Origin: Anderseniella sp.
GTDB taxonomy: Bacteria > Pseudomonadota > Alphaproteobacteria > Rhizobiales > Aestuariivirgaceae
Direction of reading: 5' to 3'
DNA: 8,765 bases
Assembly: GCA_013041995.1 (NCBI GenBank)
Contig: JABDRA010000573.1
Span: 1 to 8,765, forward strand
How positions within the stretch are numbered: the first letter of the stretch is position 1; each line of letters opens with the position of its first letter. This document shows positions 1-7,691 of the stretch, piece after piece. The notes beneath the pieces are model-generated. The model saw nothing but the letters and a program-made list of their open reading frames with translations, did no database searches and had not been told where the DNA came from. The translations under genes were made by a program, and so were the position numbers.

Positions 1-316
1 CCTTCAGCACAATCTGCTCTTCGGGAATATCGCCCGCATCGAATATCTGGGTCCAGCGATATGAAAACCAGCCATTGCGGATGACAAGCGCCTTGCGGTC
101 TGTTGCAAACTGGCGCGCAACCGCCTCCATGGCGTAGGTCCCGCCCCCGGGTACGATGACGGCAGCGTCAGCATTGTAGACGCCTTTCAGCAGCCCGGAA
201 ATGTCGGTCATGACCTTGCGAAAGGCAGCAGACATGTGGTTGAGGGACCGGTCGGTGAAAACCACCGAGAACTCCATCAGACCATCAGGATCAACCATCG
301 AAGAATTAGCACTCAT
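1..316 (-). CDS. Class V PLP-dependent aminotransferase, N-terminal part (cut by left edge)
   Basis: The minus strand is open from an ATG at 316 to the window edge, giving about 105 residues. The translation begins MSANSSMVDPDGLMEFSVVF and continues with a segment reading TDRSLNHMS, then VPGGGTYAMEAVARQFA and RNGWFSYRW. The glycine-rich GGGTYAMEAVA stretch is typical of the segment that contacts the PLP phosphate in class V (alanine-glyoxylate / serine-pyruvate type) aminotransferases, and the whole N-terminus looks like a group common in Rhizobiales. The PLP lysine lies outside the window, so the substrate cannot be judged. The ATG at 316 has a weak GGGA ribosome site (328-325, spacing 8). 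A second ATG at 298 is a possible alternative start. The gene is divergent from the sulfotransferase-like gene and shares a 206-base upstream region with it. Confidence 0.8.
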   Translation of the reverse strand, partial: MSANSSMVDPDGLMEFSVVFTDRSLNHMSAAFRKVMTDISGLLKGVYNADAAVIVPGGGTYAMEAVARQFATDRKALVIRNGWFSYRWTQIFDAGDIPEEQIVLK

Positions 317-348
317 GACAAGGTTCCCGTTAATGCAACTGGTCTGGC

Positions 349-402
349 CACAGGCCTGACAAGGATCGTCCTTGTAAGCCTCACACAGGCCTGCAACAAG
401 GA
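349..402. repeat. Imperfect direct repeat with embedded 7-bp inverted repeat
   Basis: The 10-mer CACAGGCCTG occurs at 349-358 and again at 384-393. Each copy is followed by ACAAGGA (359-365 directly, 396-402 after a 2-base insertion). The first ACAAGGA also faces TCCTTGT (369-375) across a 3-base spacer, forming a perfect inverted repeat. A further ACAAGG lies at 318-323, next to the aminotransferase start. The block sits in the divergent promoter region, so a regulator site is possible. No T-run follows, so it does not look like a terminator. Confidence 0.6.
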
Positions 403-406
403 GCAA

Positions 407-426
407 TTGACGCACATTTGACGCAC
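407..426 (+). promoter_or_regulatory. Tandem TTGACGCAC repeat, possible -35 or operator of the sulfotransferase-like gene
   Basis: TTGACGCAC is present at 407-415 and 418-426, an exact 9-base repeat with an 11-base period, about one helical turn. Each copy contains TTGACG, close to a sigma-70 -35 hexamer. The best -10 candidates downstream (TTTTAC at 441-446 or nearby) are poor, so the promoter reading is weak. The same-face spacing would also suit a regulator binding as a dimer. The downstream gene starts at 523. Confidence 0.3.
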
Positions 427-522
427 GTTAGGCAAAGGGTTTTTACACGTATCTTTGCATCGGCAAGTTGAATAGAGTTAGCCTTTGGCTACAAACCGGC
501 GATTGCAGCAAGGACGGCAACA

Positions 523-1263
523 ATGGCTCTGAAGATCATCGGTGCAGGCTTTGGCCGCACAGGAACAATGTCGACTTTCACTGCTCTCAATCAACTGGGC
601 TTCCCGTGCTATCACATGTTCGAGGTTCTCGAAAACCCCGCCAACAAGGCCCACCTGGATTTCTGGAACAAGGTGGCCAACTCACCAGCCGGAGCTCAGC
701 ACAACTGGGAGAACGTTTTCGGAAATTACACTGCGGCAGTTGACAATCCGGCCGCCTGTGTATGGCGCGAACTGACAGAAGCTTACCCCGACGCCAAAGT
801 CCTGTTGACCTTGCATCCGAAAGGCGCAGAAGCGTGGTACAACAGCACGATTGATACAATCTACTTCACCGAAAATCTCTGGCAGTTCAAGGTGATTGAA
901 TGGTTTACCCCGTTTGGCCGGAAGTTCGGCAACATGTCACGTAAACTGATATGGCAACGCTCGCACAAGAACACCATGGACGATCGGGCCAGTGCCGTTG
1001 CCCACTACAACCAGCATATTGAAGACGTAAAGGCCGCAGTCCCGGCTGAACGGCTTTTGTTATTCACGGCTGATCAGGGCTGGGGTCCGCTATGCAGGTT
1101 TCTCGACGTACCGGAACCAGCAGGTGAGTTTCCCAATGTAAACGACCGAGCCGCGGTCAAGCAGGTCATCGCCGACCTGACCAAGGGCGCTTATGGCATC
1201 ATTGCAGCCATCGCCGTTGCGATTGCCGCCAGCGTCTATGCCGCTTTCAACATCATCGGCTGA
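523..1263 (+). CDS. Sulfotransferase-family protein with C-terminal membrane tail
   Basis: The 246-residue protein opens with IIGAGFGRTGTMSTFTALNQ (residues 5-24), the P-loop-like 5'-phosphosulfate-binding segment of the small bacterial sulfotransferase group (Sulfotransfer_4-like). Further family-like features are a CVWRELTEAYPDAKVLLT strand (about 79-96), a W-Y-N-S motif (105-108) and a late LLLFTADQGWGPLCRFLDVP segment (178-197). Residues about 224-244 form a strongly hydrophobic Ala/Ile/Val stretch, a likely single C-terminal transmembrane helix, so the catalytic part probably sits in the cytosol on the inner membrane. The usual R-D-P of the 3'-phosphate-binding motif is not present; the sequence there reads LHPKGAEAWYNS. 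The start is supported by AAGGA at 510-514, 8 bases from the ATG. The acceptor is unknown, and PAPS-dependent transfer is only inferred. The gene converges on the enamidase-like gene, 24 bases away. Confidence 0.8.
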   Translation: MALKIIGAGFGRTGTMSTFTALNQLGFPCYHMFEVLENPANKAHLDFWNKVANSPAGAQHNWENVFGNYTAAVDNPAACVWRELTEAYPDAKVLLTLHPKGAEAWYNSTIDTIYFTENLWQFKVIEWFTPFGRKFGNMSRKLIWQRSHKNTMDDRASAVAHYNQHIEDVKAAVPAERLLLFTADQGWGPLCRFLDVPEPAGEFPNVNDRAAVKQVIADLTKGAYGIIAAIAVAIAASVYAAFNIIG

Positions 1264-1287
1264 CCTGTTGCCGGTGACCGTTTCTGT

Positions 1288-2490
1288 TTAGTGCCCGCCC
1301 GCAGTTGCAGCCGGCGGCGCCTTGACCAGTTCCGGCAGCGTTTCGGCAGGCGGTGTGTTGCGGGACCGGTGCGAACGCACGACGCCGTCAATGATGGTCA
1401 TGCCAACACCTGGCAGATTGCCCTGCCGGATCGAATCCAGCATGTCCTTGCCCGGCGCGTGCTGGGCCCGGTCGACGATGATCATGTCGGCGGATTTACC
1501 CGCTTCAATAATGCCGCAGTCCAGATCCCGCATGCGGGCCGTATTGCCGGTACCAAAGCACCAGGCAATTTCTGCAGGCACGTCCCCCAGGCTGGACAGC
1601 ATGGCGATCATGCGCAGGATACCGAGCGGTTGCACGCCGGATCCGGCGGGCCCGTCCGTGCCCAGGATAATGCGTTCAGGCTGCTTCAGTTCGAACGCTG
1701 TCCGCATGGCCAGCAGGCCGGCACGTTCGTTGCCGTTGTGTACAATCTCAATGCCGCGCAGGCAGCTTTCACACAGACAGGTAATCTGGCTGTCCGGCAG
1801 AGCCGTGTGGCCGCCATTGATATGACCGATAATGTCGGCATCTGCTTCCAGCACCACGTCCTTGTCGATGAGCCCGGACCCCGGGATGGAAGGGCCGCCG
1901 GTATGAATTGTGGACTGAATGCCGTATTTGCGCGCCCAGGCGACCATCTCCTTGGCGGTCTCACCGGCTTTGACCGTGCCGAGCCCTACTTCGCCAAGCA
2001 GTTTCACACCGGCATCGGCAAGATCCTTGAAATCTTCCTCGACCATACCCTGTTCGAGTACCGGCGCACCGGCCAGTACCTTGACGCCGGAGGGGCGAAA
2101 ATTCTCGTACCAGCGCTGCGCCGCAATCGCCATGGCTTTAAGACCGACAATATCTTTTGGCCGGCCCGGCGCGTGAACTTCACCTGCTGAAATCATGCAG
2201 GTGACGCCACCGTGCAGCGTGCTGTCGATCCAGTTCAACTGCTGCTGGCGCGGTGTGTAATCACCAATAACCGGATGCACGTGACTGTCGATAAGACCCG
2301 GTGAAACACACGTGCCGTGTGCATCGATCAGTGTATCGGCATTTTCAAGATCAAGGTCCCTGGCGTAACCGACCTCGGAAATCCTGCCATCAAGCGCGAC
2401 AATGCAGTCACCATCCAGGATCGGCTGTTCGATCTTGCCCGACAGTATGAGCCCAATATTCTGGATGACAAGTTTTGCTGGTGCGGTCAT
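1288..2490 (-). CDS. Enamidase-like amidohydrolase (cyclic enamide/lactam hydrolase)
   Basis: This 400-residue amidohydrolase-superfamily protein resembles Eubacterium barkeri enamidase, which hydrolyses 6-oxo-1,4,5,6-tetrahydronicotinate to 2-formylglutarate and ammonia. Expected metal-site residues are visible: H70 and H72 in GLIDSHVHP, E167 in GEVGLGT, H196 in IHTGG, H223 in GHINGGHTA and D279 in GTDGP. The GDYTPRQ, LHGGVTCMISAG, HAPGRPKD and late SRNTPPAE segments also match my memory of enamidase rather than generic imidazolonepropionases or dihydroorotases. The length is near full for the family, with a short Ala/Pro-rich tail. The protein should be a cytosolic binuclear metal enzyme. 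It lies 17 bases downstream of the MarR gene on the same strand, with a weak GGAAAG ribosome site, so the two are probably co-transcribed. The substrate could be another lactam or enamide, because no other nicotinate-pathway genes are in view. Confidence 0.82.
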   Translation of the reverse strand: MTAPAKLVIQNIGLILSGKIEQPILDGDCIVALDGRISEVGYARDLDLENADTLIDAHGTCVSPGLIDSHVHPVIGDYTPRQQQLNWIDSTLHGGVTCMISAGEVHAPGRPKDIVGLKAMAIAAQRWYENFRPSGVKVLAGAPVLEQGMVEEDFKDLADAGVKLLGEVGLGTVKAGETAKEMVAWARKYGIQSTIHTGGPSIPGSGLIDKDVVLEADADIIGHINGGHTALPDSQITCLCESCLRGIEIVHNGNERAGLLAMRTAFELKQPERIILGTDGPAGSGVQPLGILRMIAMLSSLGDVPAEIAWCFGTGNTARMRDLDCGIIEAGKSADMIIVDRAQHAPGKDMLDSIRQGNLPGVGMTIIDGVVRSHRSRNTPPAETLPELVKAPPAATAGGH

Positions 2491-2507
2491 GGGATTTGCT
2501 TTCCGGA

Positions 2508-2954
2508 TTAAACCAATTTTTTCAACAAAGAGATCAGCTGTGCATGTTCCGCATCGCTGAGAAATGACACGGTGCGCGCCGTTATGTTTGCGGCTTTCGC
2601 AACCTGGGTGAGATACTGATTGCGCCCCTCCGGCGTCAGGTCGAGATAGATGCGGCGCTGATCGCGGTCATCACGCCGCGTCGAGATCAGGCCGCGTTTG
2701 CGCAAACGGTCAATCACACCCTTGATGGTGGCCGCGTCCATGGCCGCCTGCCTGCCAAGTTCGTTTTGCGACAGCGCGCCGGTTTCATACAGCTTGGCCA
2801 TGGCGGCAAACTGGGTCGGCGTGAAATCCGGTATGTGCTCGGAAAAAATCGACAAATGCCGTTGCTGCGCCCGGCGCAACAAGAAACCCACCTGATCATC
2901 CAGCCGGTACGGCGTGTTGGCAGCGGTTTTCATTGGCACTGGTTTGTCTGACAT
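2508..2954 (-). CDS. MarR-family transcriptional regulator (NicR-like)
   Basis: The 148-residue protein has the MarR layout: an N-terminal dimer helix (RLDDQVGFLLRRAQQRH, residues 17-33), a winged helix-turn-helix over about residues 46-92 (TPTQFAAMAKLYETGALSQN, then AATIKGVIDRLRKRGLI), and a wing with the conserved D-x-R-D-x-R-R pattern (RRDDRDQRRIYLDLTPEG, 93-110). Such proteins usually act as dimeric repressors released by small phenolic or heterocyclic ligands. The N-terminal DDQVGF...RRAQQRH segment recalls NicR, the MarR repressor of nicotinate degradation in Pseudomonas putida that responds to 6-hydroxynicotinate. With the enamidase-like gene just downstream, a related ligand is a reasonable guess. 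The ATG at 2954 has GGA about 9 bases upstream; ATG at 2933 (residue 8) is an alternative. A 22-bp palindrome at 3025-3046 is a candidate binding site. Confidence 0.88.
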   Translation of the reverse strand: MSDKPVPMKTAANTPYRLDDQVGFLLRRAQQRHLSIFSEHIPDFTPTQFAAMAKLYETGALSQNELGRQAAMDAATIKGVIDRLRKRGLISTRRDDRDQRRIYLDLTPEGRNQYLTQVAKAANITARTVSFLSDAEHAQLISLLKKLV

Positions 2955-3024
2955 CTACAGGATCCATTGGGTACGAAGCCGAATGACGTAATGTTGGCAG
3001 CAAAGTCACAAGAATGCAATTTGT

Positions 3025-3046
3025 TGGTGTGCATACATGTTCACCA
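3025..3046. promoter_or_regulatory. Candidate MarR operator palindrome
   Basis: The pattern TGGTG-N2-CAT-N2-ATG-N2-CACCA spans 22 bases, with 16 positions symmetric around the centre, a size and form typical of MarR-family operators. It lies 71 bases upstream of the marR-like start and about 20 bases upstream of the proposed thiC -35. A related half, TGTYCACCAC, appears at 3038-3047 and again at 3052-3061. Binding by the neighbouring regulator is inferred. Confidence 0.45.
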
Positions 3047-3066
3047 CGAGTTGTCCACCACTGCTC

Positions 3067-3095
3067 TTGACATGAGCAGCACACAAGTCCATCTG
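3067..3095 (+). promoter_or_regulatory. Probable thiC operon promoter
   Basis: TTGACA at 3067-3072 is a perfect sigma-70 -35 hexamer. A 17-base spacer leads to CATCTG at 3090-3095, a poor -10, although -10 elements are often weak in Alphaproteobacteria. Initiation near 3102 would start the RNA right at the 5' side of the TPP aptamer, which supports this placement. The -35 lies inside an inverted repeat, CTGCTC (3061-3066) and GAGCAG (3074-3079), which might be an operator. Confidence 0.4.
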
Positions 3096-3102
3096 TTGAA
3101 AC

Positions 3103-3214
3103 GTAGCCAGGGGAGCTCCGCGAAAAGGAGCTGAGAGGCCGGTAAGATGTGTAACGCGTCAGCACGGCGACCCTTCGAACCTGATCCAGTTAACGCTGGC
3201 GGAGGGATGCTGAC
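3103..3214 (+). ncRNA. TPP riboswitch aptamer (THI element)
   Basis: The conserved core of the thiamin pyrophosphate aptamer is present in order: GGGGAGC (3110-3116), a P2 helix AGCTCC/GGAGCT (3114-3119 with 3127-3132), GCTGAGA (3130-3136), an extended variable P3 arm that can close with GCCG (3138-3141) and CGGC (3165-3168), ACCCTTCGAACCTGATC (3170-3186), a short helix CCAG/CTGG (3186-3189 with 3196-3199), and GCGGAGGGA (3199-3207). P1 appears short and bulged (around 3103-3109 with 3208-3214). It is directly upstream of thiC and in the same orientation. TPP binding should turn the operon down. The exact ends are approximate. Confidence 0.97.
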
Positions 3215-3221
3215 ACCGGAC

Positions 3222-3303
3222 GAGGACCATGCAAGGTCCCTCATACCCGGTACCAACCCCCTCTCCCGAAATGTGAACTGGGTCTTCAACCAATCAGGGA
3301 GAG
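3222..3303 (+). promoter_or_regulatory. Riboswitch expression platform that can sequester the thiC ribosome site
   Basis: Three pairings can be read by eye. First, a hairpin joins 3222-3228 (GAGGACC) and 3235-3242 (GGTCCCTC) with one bulged C and a 6-base loop. Second, CTCTCCC at 3261-3267 is a perfect complement of GGGAGAG at 3297-3303, the core of the thiC Shine-Dalgarno. Third, ACCCGGT (3245-3251) can pair with ACTGGGT (3277-3283) including one G-U, which would enclose the anti-Shine-Dalgarno in a loop and compete with the second helix. GAGGG in the 3' side of the aptamer (3202-3206) can also pair with CCCTC (3259-3263). No U-tract follows any stem, so translation initiation rather than termination is the predicted control point. 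Confidence 0.7.
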
Positions 3304-3309
3304 CCCACA

Positions 3310-5124
<1,815 letters not shown>

Positions 5125-5131
5125 CCGGACC

Positions 5132-6142
5132 ATGAACGTCACCGTGGTCGGGGCCGGCGTTGCCGGCCTCACCGTGGCCACAGAGCTCGTTGAACGCGGC
5201 TGCAAGGTGCAGGTCATCGACCAGGCCGAAGCTTTTGGCCGAGACACCTGCTCCTGGTATGCCGGTGGCATGCTGGCACCCTGGTGCGAAGGCGACACGG
5301 CAGAAGAACCTGTCGTGCGCCTTGGCCAGGAGGCCATTGGCTGGTGGCGGGAACGGGTGCCGGACGTCATCGAAAAAGGCTCACTGGTTGTCGCACCATC
5401 CCGTGACTCAGGCGAGCTTGCCCGCTTTGCCCGGCGCACACAGACGCATCAGACCATTGATGCAGCCGGGCTGGCGGAACTTGAACCGGGTCTTGAAGGC
5501 CGCTTCCGGCAAGCCTTGTTTTTCGACAGGGAAGCGCATCTGGACCCGCGCAAGGCGATTGCCGCGCTGATTGCGAGACTGACCGGATCGGGTGTGACCA
5601 TCACCTATGGCAAAGCCGTTGAAGATCACAAGATCAGCGGATCAGTGGTTGTGGATACACGCGGGTTTGCCGCACGTGATGTGCTGCGCGACCTGCGTGG
5701 CGTGAAGGGCGAGATGCTGATGCTGAAGGCCAGGGAGGTGGAGTTCTCACGCCCCGTCCGGCTGCTGCACCCGCGCCTGCCGGTCTATCTCGTACCGCGT
5801 GGTGAGGGTCATTTCATGGTCGGCGCCACCCAGATAGAAGCCGAAGACCGCGGCCGCATAACCGCACGTGGCATGGTTGATCTGCTGAACGCGGCTTATG
5901 CCGTGCATCCCGCCTTTGCCGAAGCTGAAATCATTGAGACCGGCGCAGATGTGCGTCCGGCATTTCCCGACAACCTGCCCAGACTGCGCTGGCACGGCCG
6001 CACACTGCATGTGAACGGGCTGTTCCGGCATGGCTTCCTGCTGGCGCCGGCATGTGCACGCATGGCGGCCGAAGCCATAGACAGTCCTGACTACAAACCG
6101 GAGTTGATGGATGAAGATCATCGTGAACGGTCAATCGCTTGA
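5132..6142 (+). CDS. thiO: Glycine oxidase ThiO
   Basis: This 336-residue protein is a FAD-dependent amine oxidase of the DAO fold. In thiazole synthesis ThiO oxidises glycine to dehydroglycine (iminoacetate) with oxygen, releasing hydrogen peroxide. The N-terminal dinucleotide-binding motif is GAGVAG (residues 7-12), closed by an acidic residue at D30. The SWYAGGMLAP block (41-50) is the family's flavin-contact segment, and the C-terminal VNGLFRHGFLLAPA (294-307) contains the likely substrate-carboxylate Arg (R299). The ATG at 5132 is preferred over an in-frame ATG at 5099 because the latter adds 11 non-family residues inside thiC, while 5132 places the beta strand and GxGxxG correctly and has GGAG at 5118-5121. 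The 3' end overlaps thiS by 32 bases in another frame. Use of ThiO rather than ThiH implies aerobic synthesis. Confidence 0.93.
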   Translation: MNVTVVGAGVAGLTVATELVERGCKVQVIDQAEAFGRDTCSWYAGGMLAPWCEGDTAEEPVVRLGQEAIGWWRERVPDVIEKGSLVVAPSRDSGELARFARRTQTHQTIDAAGLAELEPGLEGRFRQALFFDREAHLDPRKAIAALIARLTGSGVTITYGKAVEDHKISGSVVVDTRGFAARDVLRDLRGVKGEMLMLKAREVEFSRPVRLLHPRLPVYLVPRGEGHFMVGATQIEAEDRGRITARGMVDLLNAAYAVHPAFAEAEIIETGADVRPAFPDNLPRLRWHGRTLHVNGLFRHGFLLAPACARMAAEAIDSPDYKPELMDEDHRERSIA

Positions 6143-6308
6143 GGTGACGGCCACGCTGCTTGACGCAGCGCTTGGCGAGCTTGGCTATGGTGAAGCGCGT
6201 GTCGCAACAGCCCTGAACGGTGAATTCGTACCCGTACCAGCGCGTGCATCGACAAGCCTGGGCAATGGCGACCGGCTGGAAATCCTGGCCCCGATGCAGG
6301 GAGGTTGA
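6111..6308 (+). CDS. thiS: Sulfur carrier protein ThiS
   Basis: This 65-residue ubiquitin-like (beta-grasp) protein starts MKIIVNGQSLEV and ends in the required Gly-Gly (G64-G65, reading MQGG). ThiF-type enzymes adenylate this C-terminus, which is then converted to a thiocarboxylate that donates sulfur to ThiG. The length is normal and no processing is needed, since the GG is already terminal. GGAG at 6100-6103 sits 7 bases before the ATG, inside the thiO coding sequence, and the first 32 bases overlap the end of thiO. This start is the only sensible one, because MKIIVNG is the usual first strand. The arrangement suggests translational coupling to thiO. thiG follows after 4 bases. Confidence 0.95.
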   Translation: MKIIVNGQSLEVTATLLDAALGELGYGEARVATALNGEFVPVPARASTSLGNGDRLEILAPMQGG

Positions 6309-6312
6309 TCCG

Positions 6313-7083
6313 GTGCAGGTTTATGGTATCGACATTGCCTCCCGCCTCCTGTTAGGCACCGCGCAGTACCCCTCGCCTGCAATCCTTGGTGATGCAGTAC
6401 ACGCGTCCGGTGCGGAGATCGTCACCGTGTCGTTGCGCCGCGAGGCCGGCGGCGACCAGCACGGCCAGGCCTTCTGGACACTGATCCGCGACATGGGGGT
6501 GCGCGTCCTGCCCAACACCGCAGGGTGCCACACGGTGAAGGAAGCTGTCACCACGGCGCAAATGGCCCGCGAAGTGTTCGACACCAACTGGATCAAGCTG
6601 GAAGTTATCGGCGACAACGACACCTTGTGCCCCAGCGTTTTTGATCTCGTTGAAGCCGCTCGCGTGCTCAGTGAAGACGGCTTCGACGTTTTTCCCTACA
6701 CCACCGAAGACCTGACCGTGGCAGAGCACCTGCTGGAAGCCGGATGCAAGGTGTTGATGCCCTGGGGAGCGCCCATTGGCACCGGTCTTGGCCTCAACAA
6801 TGTCTATGGCCTGCGCACCCTGCGGGCGCATTTTGCCGATGTGCCGATGATCATCGATGCCGGTATCGGCCTGCCGTCGCACGCGGCACATGCCATGGAA
6901 CTGGGGTTTGACGCTGTGTTGCTGAACACGGCGGTCGCCAGCGCCGGTAACCCGGTGGCCATGGCAGGCGCCTTCGCGAAAGCCGTCGAAGCCGGTCTGG
7001 CGGCACGCAACGCCGATCCGATGGAAGCGCGCGACATGGCCAGTCCGTCCACACCTGTCCTGGGAAAGGCCAGCCTTGGATGA
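6313..7083 (+). CDS. thiG: Thiazole synthase ThiG (GTG start)
   Basis: This 256-residue TIM-barrel enzyme condenses deoxyxylulose 5-phosphate, dehydroglycine and ThiS-thiocarboxylate sulfur into the thiazole phosphate. The likely Schiff-base lysine is K95 in NWIKLEVIGD. Other family blocks are SRLLLGTAQYPSP near the start, VLPNTAGCHTVKEAV, FPYTTEDLTVAEHLLEAGC, VLMPWGAPIGTG, DAGIGLPSHAAHAMELGFDA and LLNTAVASAGNP. The reading frame stays open upstream to an ATG at 6220, but that would overlap thiS and add unrelated residues. The GTG at 6313 is chosen because GGGAGG (6299-6304) sits 8 bases upstream and the protein then begins at the expected first strand. Its stop overlaps the thiE start (ATGA at 7080-7083), a sign of coupled translation. 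The end (PSTPVLGKA) matches rhizobial-type ThiG as I recall it. Confidence 0.95.
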   Translation: MQVYGIDIASRLLLGTAQYPSPAILGDAVHASGAEIVTVSLRREAGGDQHGQAFWTLIRDMGVRVLPNTAGCHTVKEAVTTAQMAREVFDTNWIKLEVIGDNDTLCPSVFDLVEAARVLSEDGFDVFPYTTEDLTVAEHLLEAGCKVLMPWGAPIGTGLGLNNVYGLRTLRAHFADVPMIIDAGIGLPSHAAHAMELGFDAVLLNTAVASAGNPVAMAGAFAKAVEAGLAARNADPMEARDMASPSTPVLGKASLG

Positions 7084-7691
7084 CCCACCGGCTTGACCCG
7101 TTTTACCTGATCGTCGACAACGCCGCCTGGCTGGAAAGGCTGGTGCCGCTTGGCGTCTCGCTGGCGCAATTGCGCTGCAAGGACATGGATGATGAAACCG
7201 TTCGTGATGAGATCCGGCGTGCCAAAACCGTATGTGCGAAGCATGACTGCCAGCTTGTCGTAAACGATTACTGGCAGGCGGCCATCGAGCTTGATTGCGA
7301 CTATGTCCACCTGGGCCAGGGCGACATGGTAACAGCAGATTTCAAGGCCATTCGCCGGGCCGGTATCCGGCTTGGATTGTCCACCCACGACCGTGCGGAA
7401 CTGGACCGGGCGCTGTCGCATGATCCGGACTATGTAGCGCTTGGACCGGTCTACCAGACCATCCTGAAGAAAATGCCTTGGGCACCGCAGGGCCTGGACA
7501 AGCTGGGCGAGTGGAAAAAGTTGATCGGACACCGCCCGCTGGTCGGCATCGGTGGATTGAACCCGGACCGCCTGCCCGGCGTGTTTGCAGCAGGCGCAGA
7601 CAGTGCCGCCGTGGTCACCGACATCACCCTGAATGCCGACCCGGAAGCTCGCACACAGGAATGGCTGGCGGCAACGCGGGGCCATGCCTGA
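7080..7691 (+). CDS. thiE: Thiamin phosphate synthase ThiE
   Basis: This 203-residue TIM-barrel protein joins HMP-PP and thiazole phosphate to give thiamin phosphate. The family's ligand-binding motifs are present: AQLRCKD (residues 29-35) for the pyrophosphate side, VVNDYW (60-65), VHLGQGD (76-82), LGLSTH (98-103), ALGPVYQT (120-127) and GIGG (156-159). The ILKKMPWAPQGL segment (128-139) replaces the more common T-T-K-K loop of enterobacterial ThiE, yet keeps the lysines, and looks like an alphaproteobacterial variant. Length is normal at the short end. The ATG overlaps the thiG stop by 4 bases, and the gene's own stop shares one base with the start of the thiF-like gene. A TenI-like thiazole tautomerase is the main alternative, but the QLR-KD and NDYW motifs favour true ThiE. 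Confidence 0.9.
   Translation: MTHRLDPFYLIVDNAAWLERLVPLGVSLAQLRCKDMDDETVRDEIRRAKTVCAKHDCQLVVNDYWQAAIELDCDYVHLGQGDMVTADFKAIRRAGIRLGLSTHDRAELDRALSHDPDYVALGPVYQTILKKMPWAPQGLDKLGEWKKLIGHRPLVGIGGLNPDRLPGVFAAGADSAAVVTDITLNADPEARTQEWLAATRGHA

Noticed and set aside
236..421. A 61-codon plus-strand open frame at the left
   Set aside because: It overlaps the aminotransferase start in antisense and continues through the repeat-bearing intergenic region, with no family resemblance.
1264..1287. Possible bidirectional terminator between the converging genes
   Set aside because: Only a very short CGGT-G-ACCG element is visible in 24 bases, without a stable stem or a clear T-tract.
1291..2190. A 299-codon plus-strand open frame over the enamidase-like gene
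   Set aside because: It runs opposite a gene with intact catalytic residues, has no family signature, and its ATG lies inside the 3' end of that gene.
3207..3309. Intrinsic terminator in the riboswitch leader
   Set aside because: The hairpins here are not followed by a U-run, while the SD has a perfect complement, so translational control fits better.
6804..7685. A 293-codon minus-strand open frame over thiG and thiE
   Set aside because: It crosses two well-supported coupled genes in antisense and shows no domain or ribosome site.
7478..7690. In-frame upstream extension of the thiF-like gene
   Set aside because: It would overlap thiE by about 70 codons with Arg/Pro-rich residues unlike any ThiF. 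The ATG at 7691 gives the standard MNRYARQ opening.
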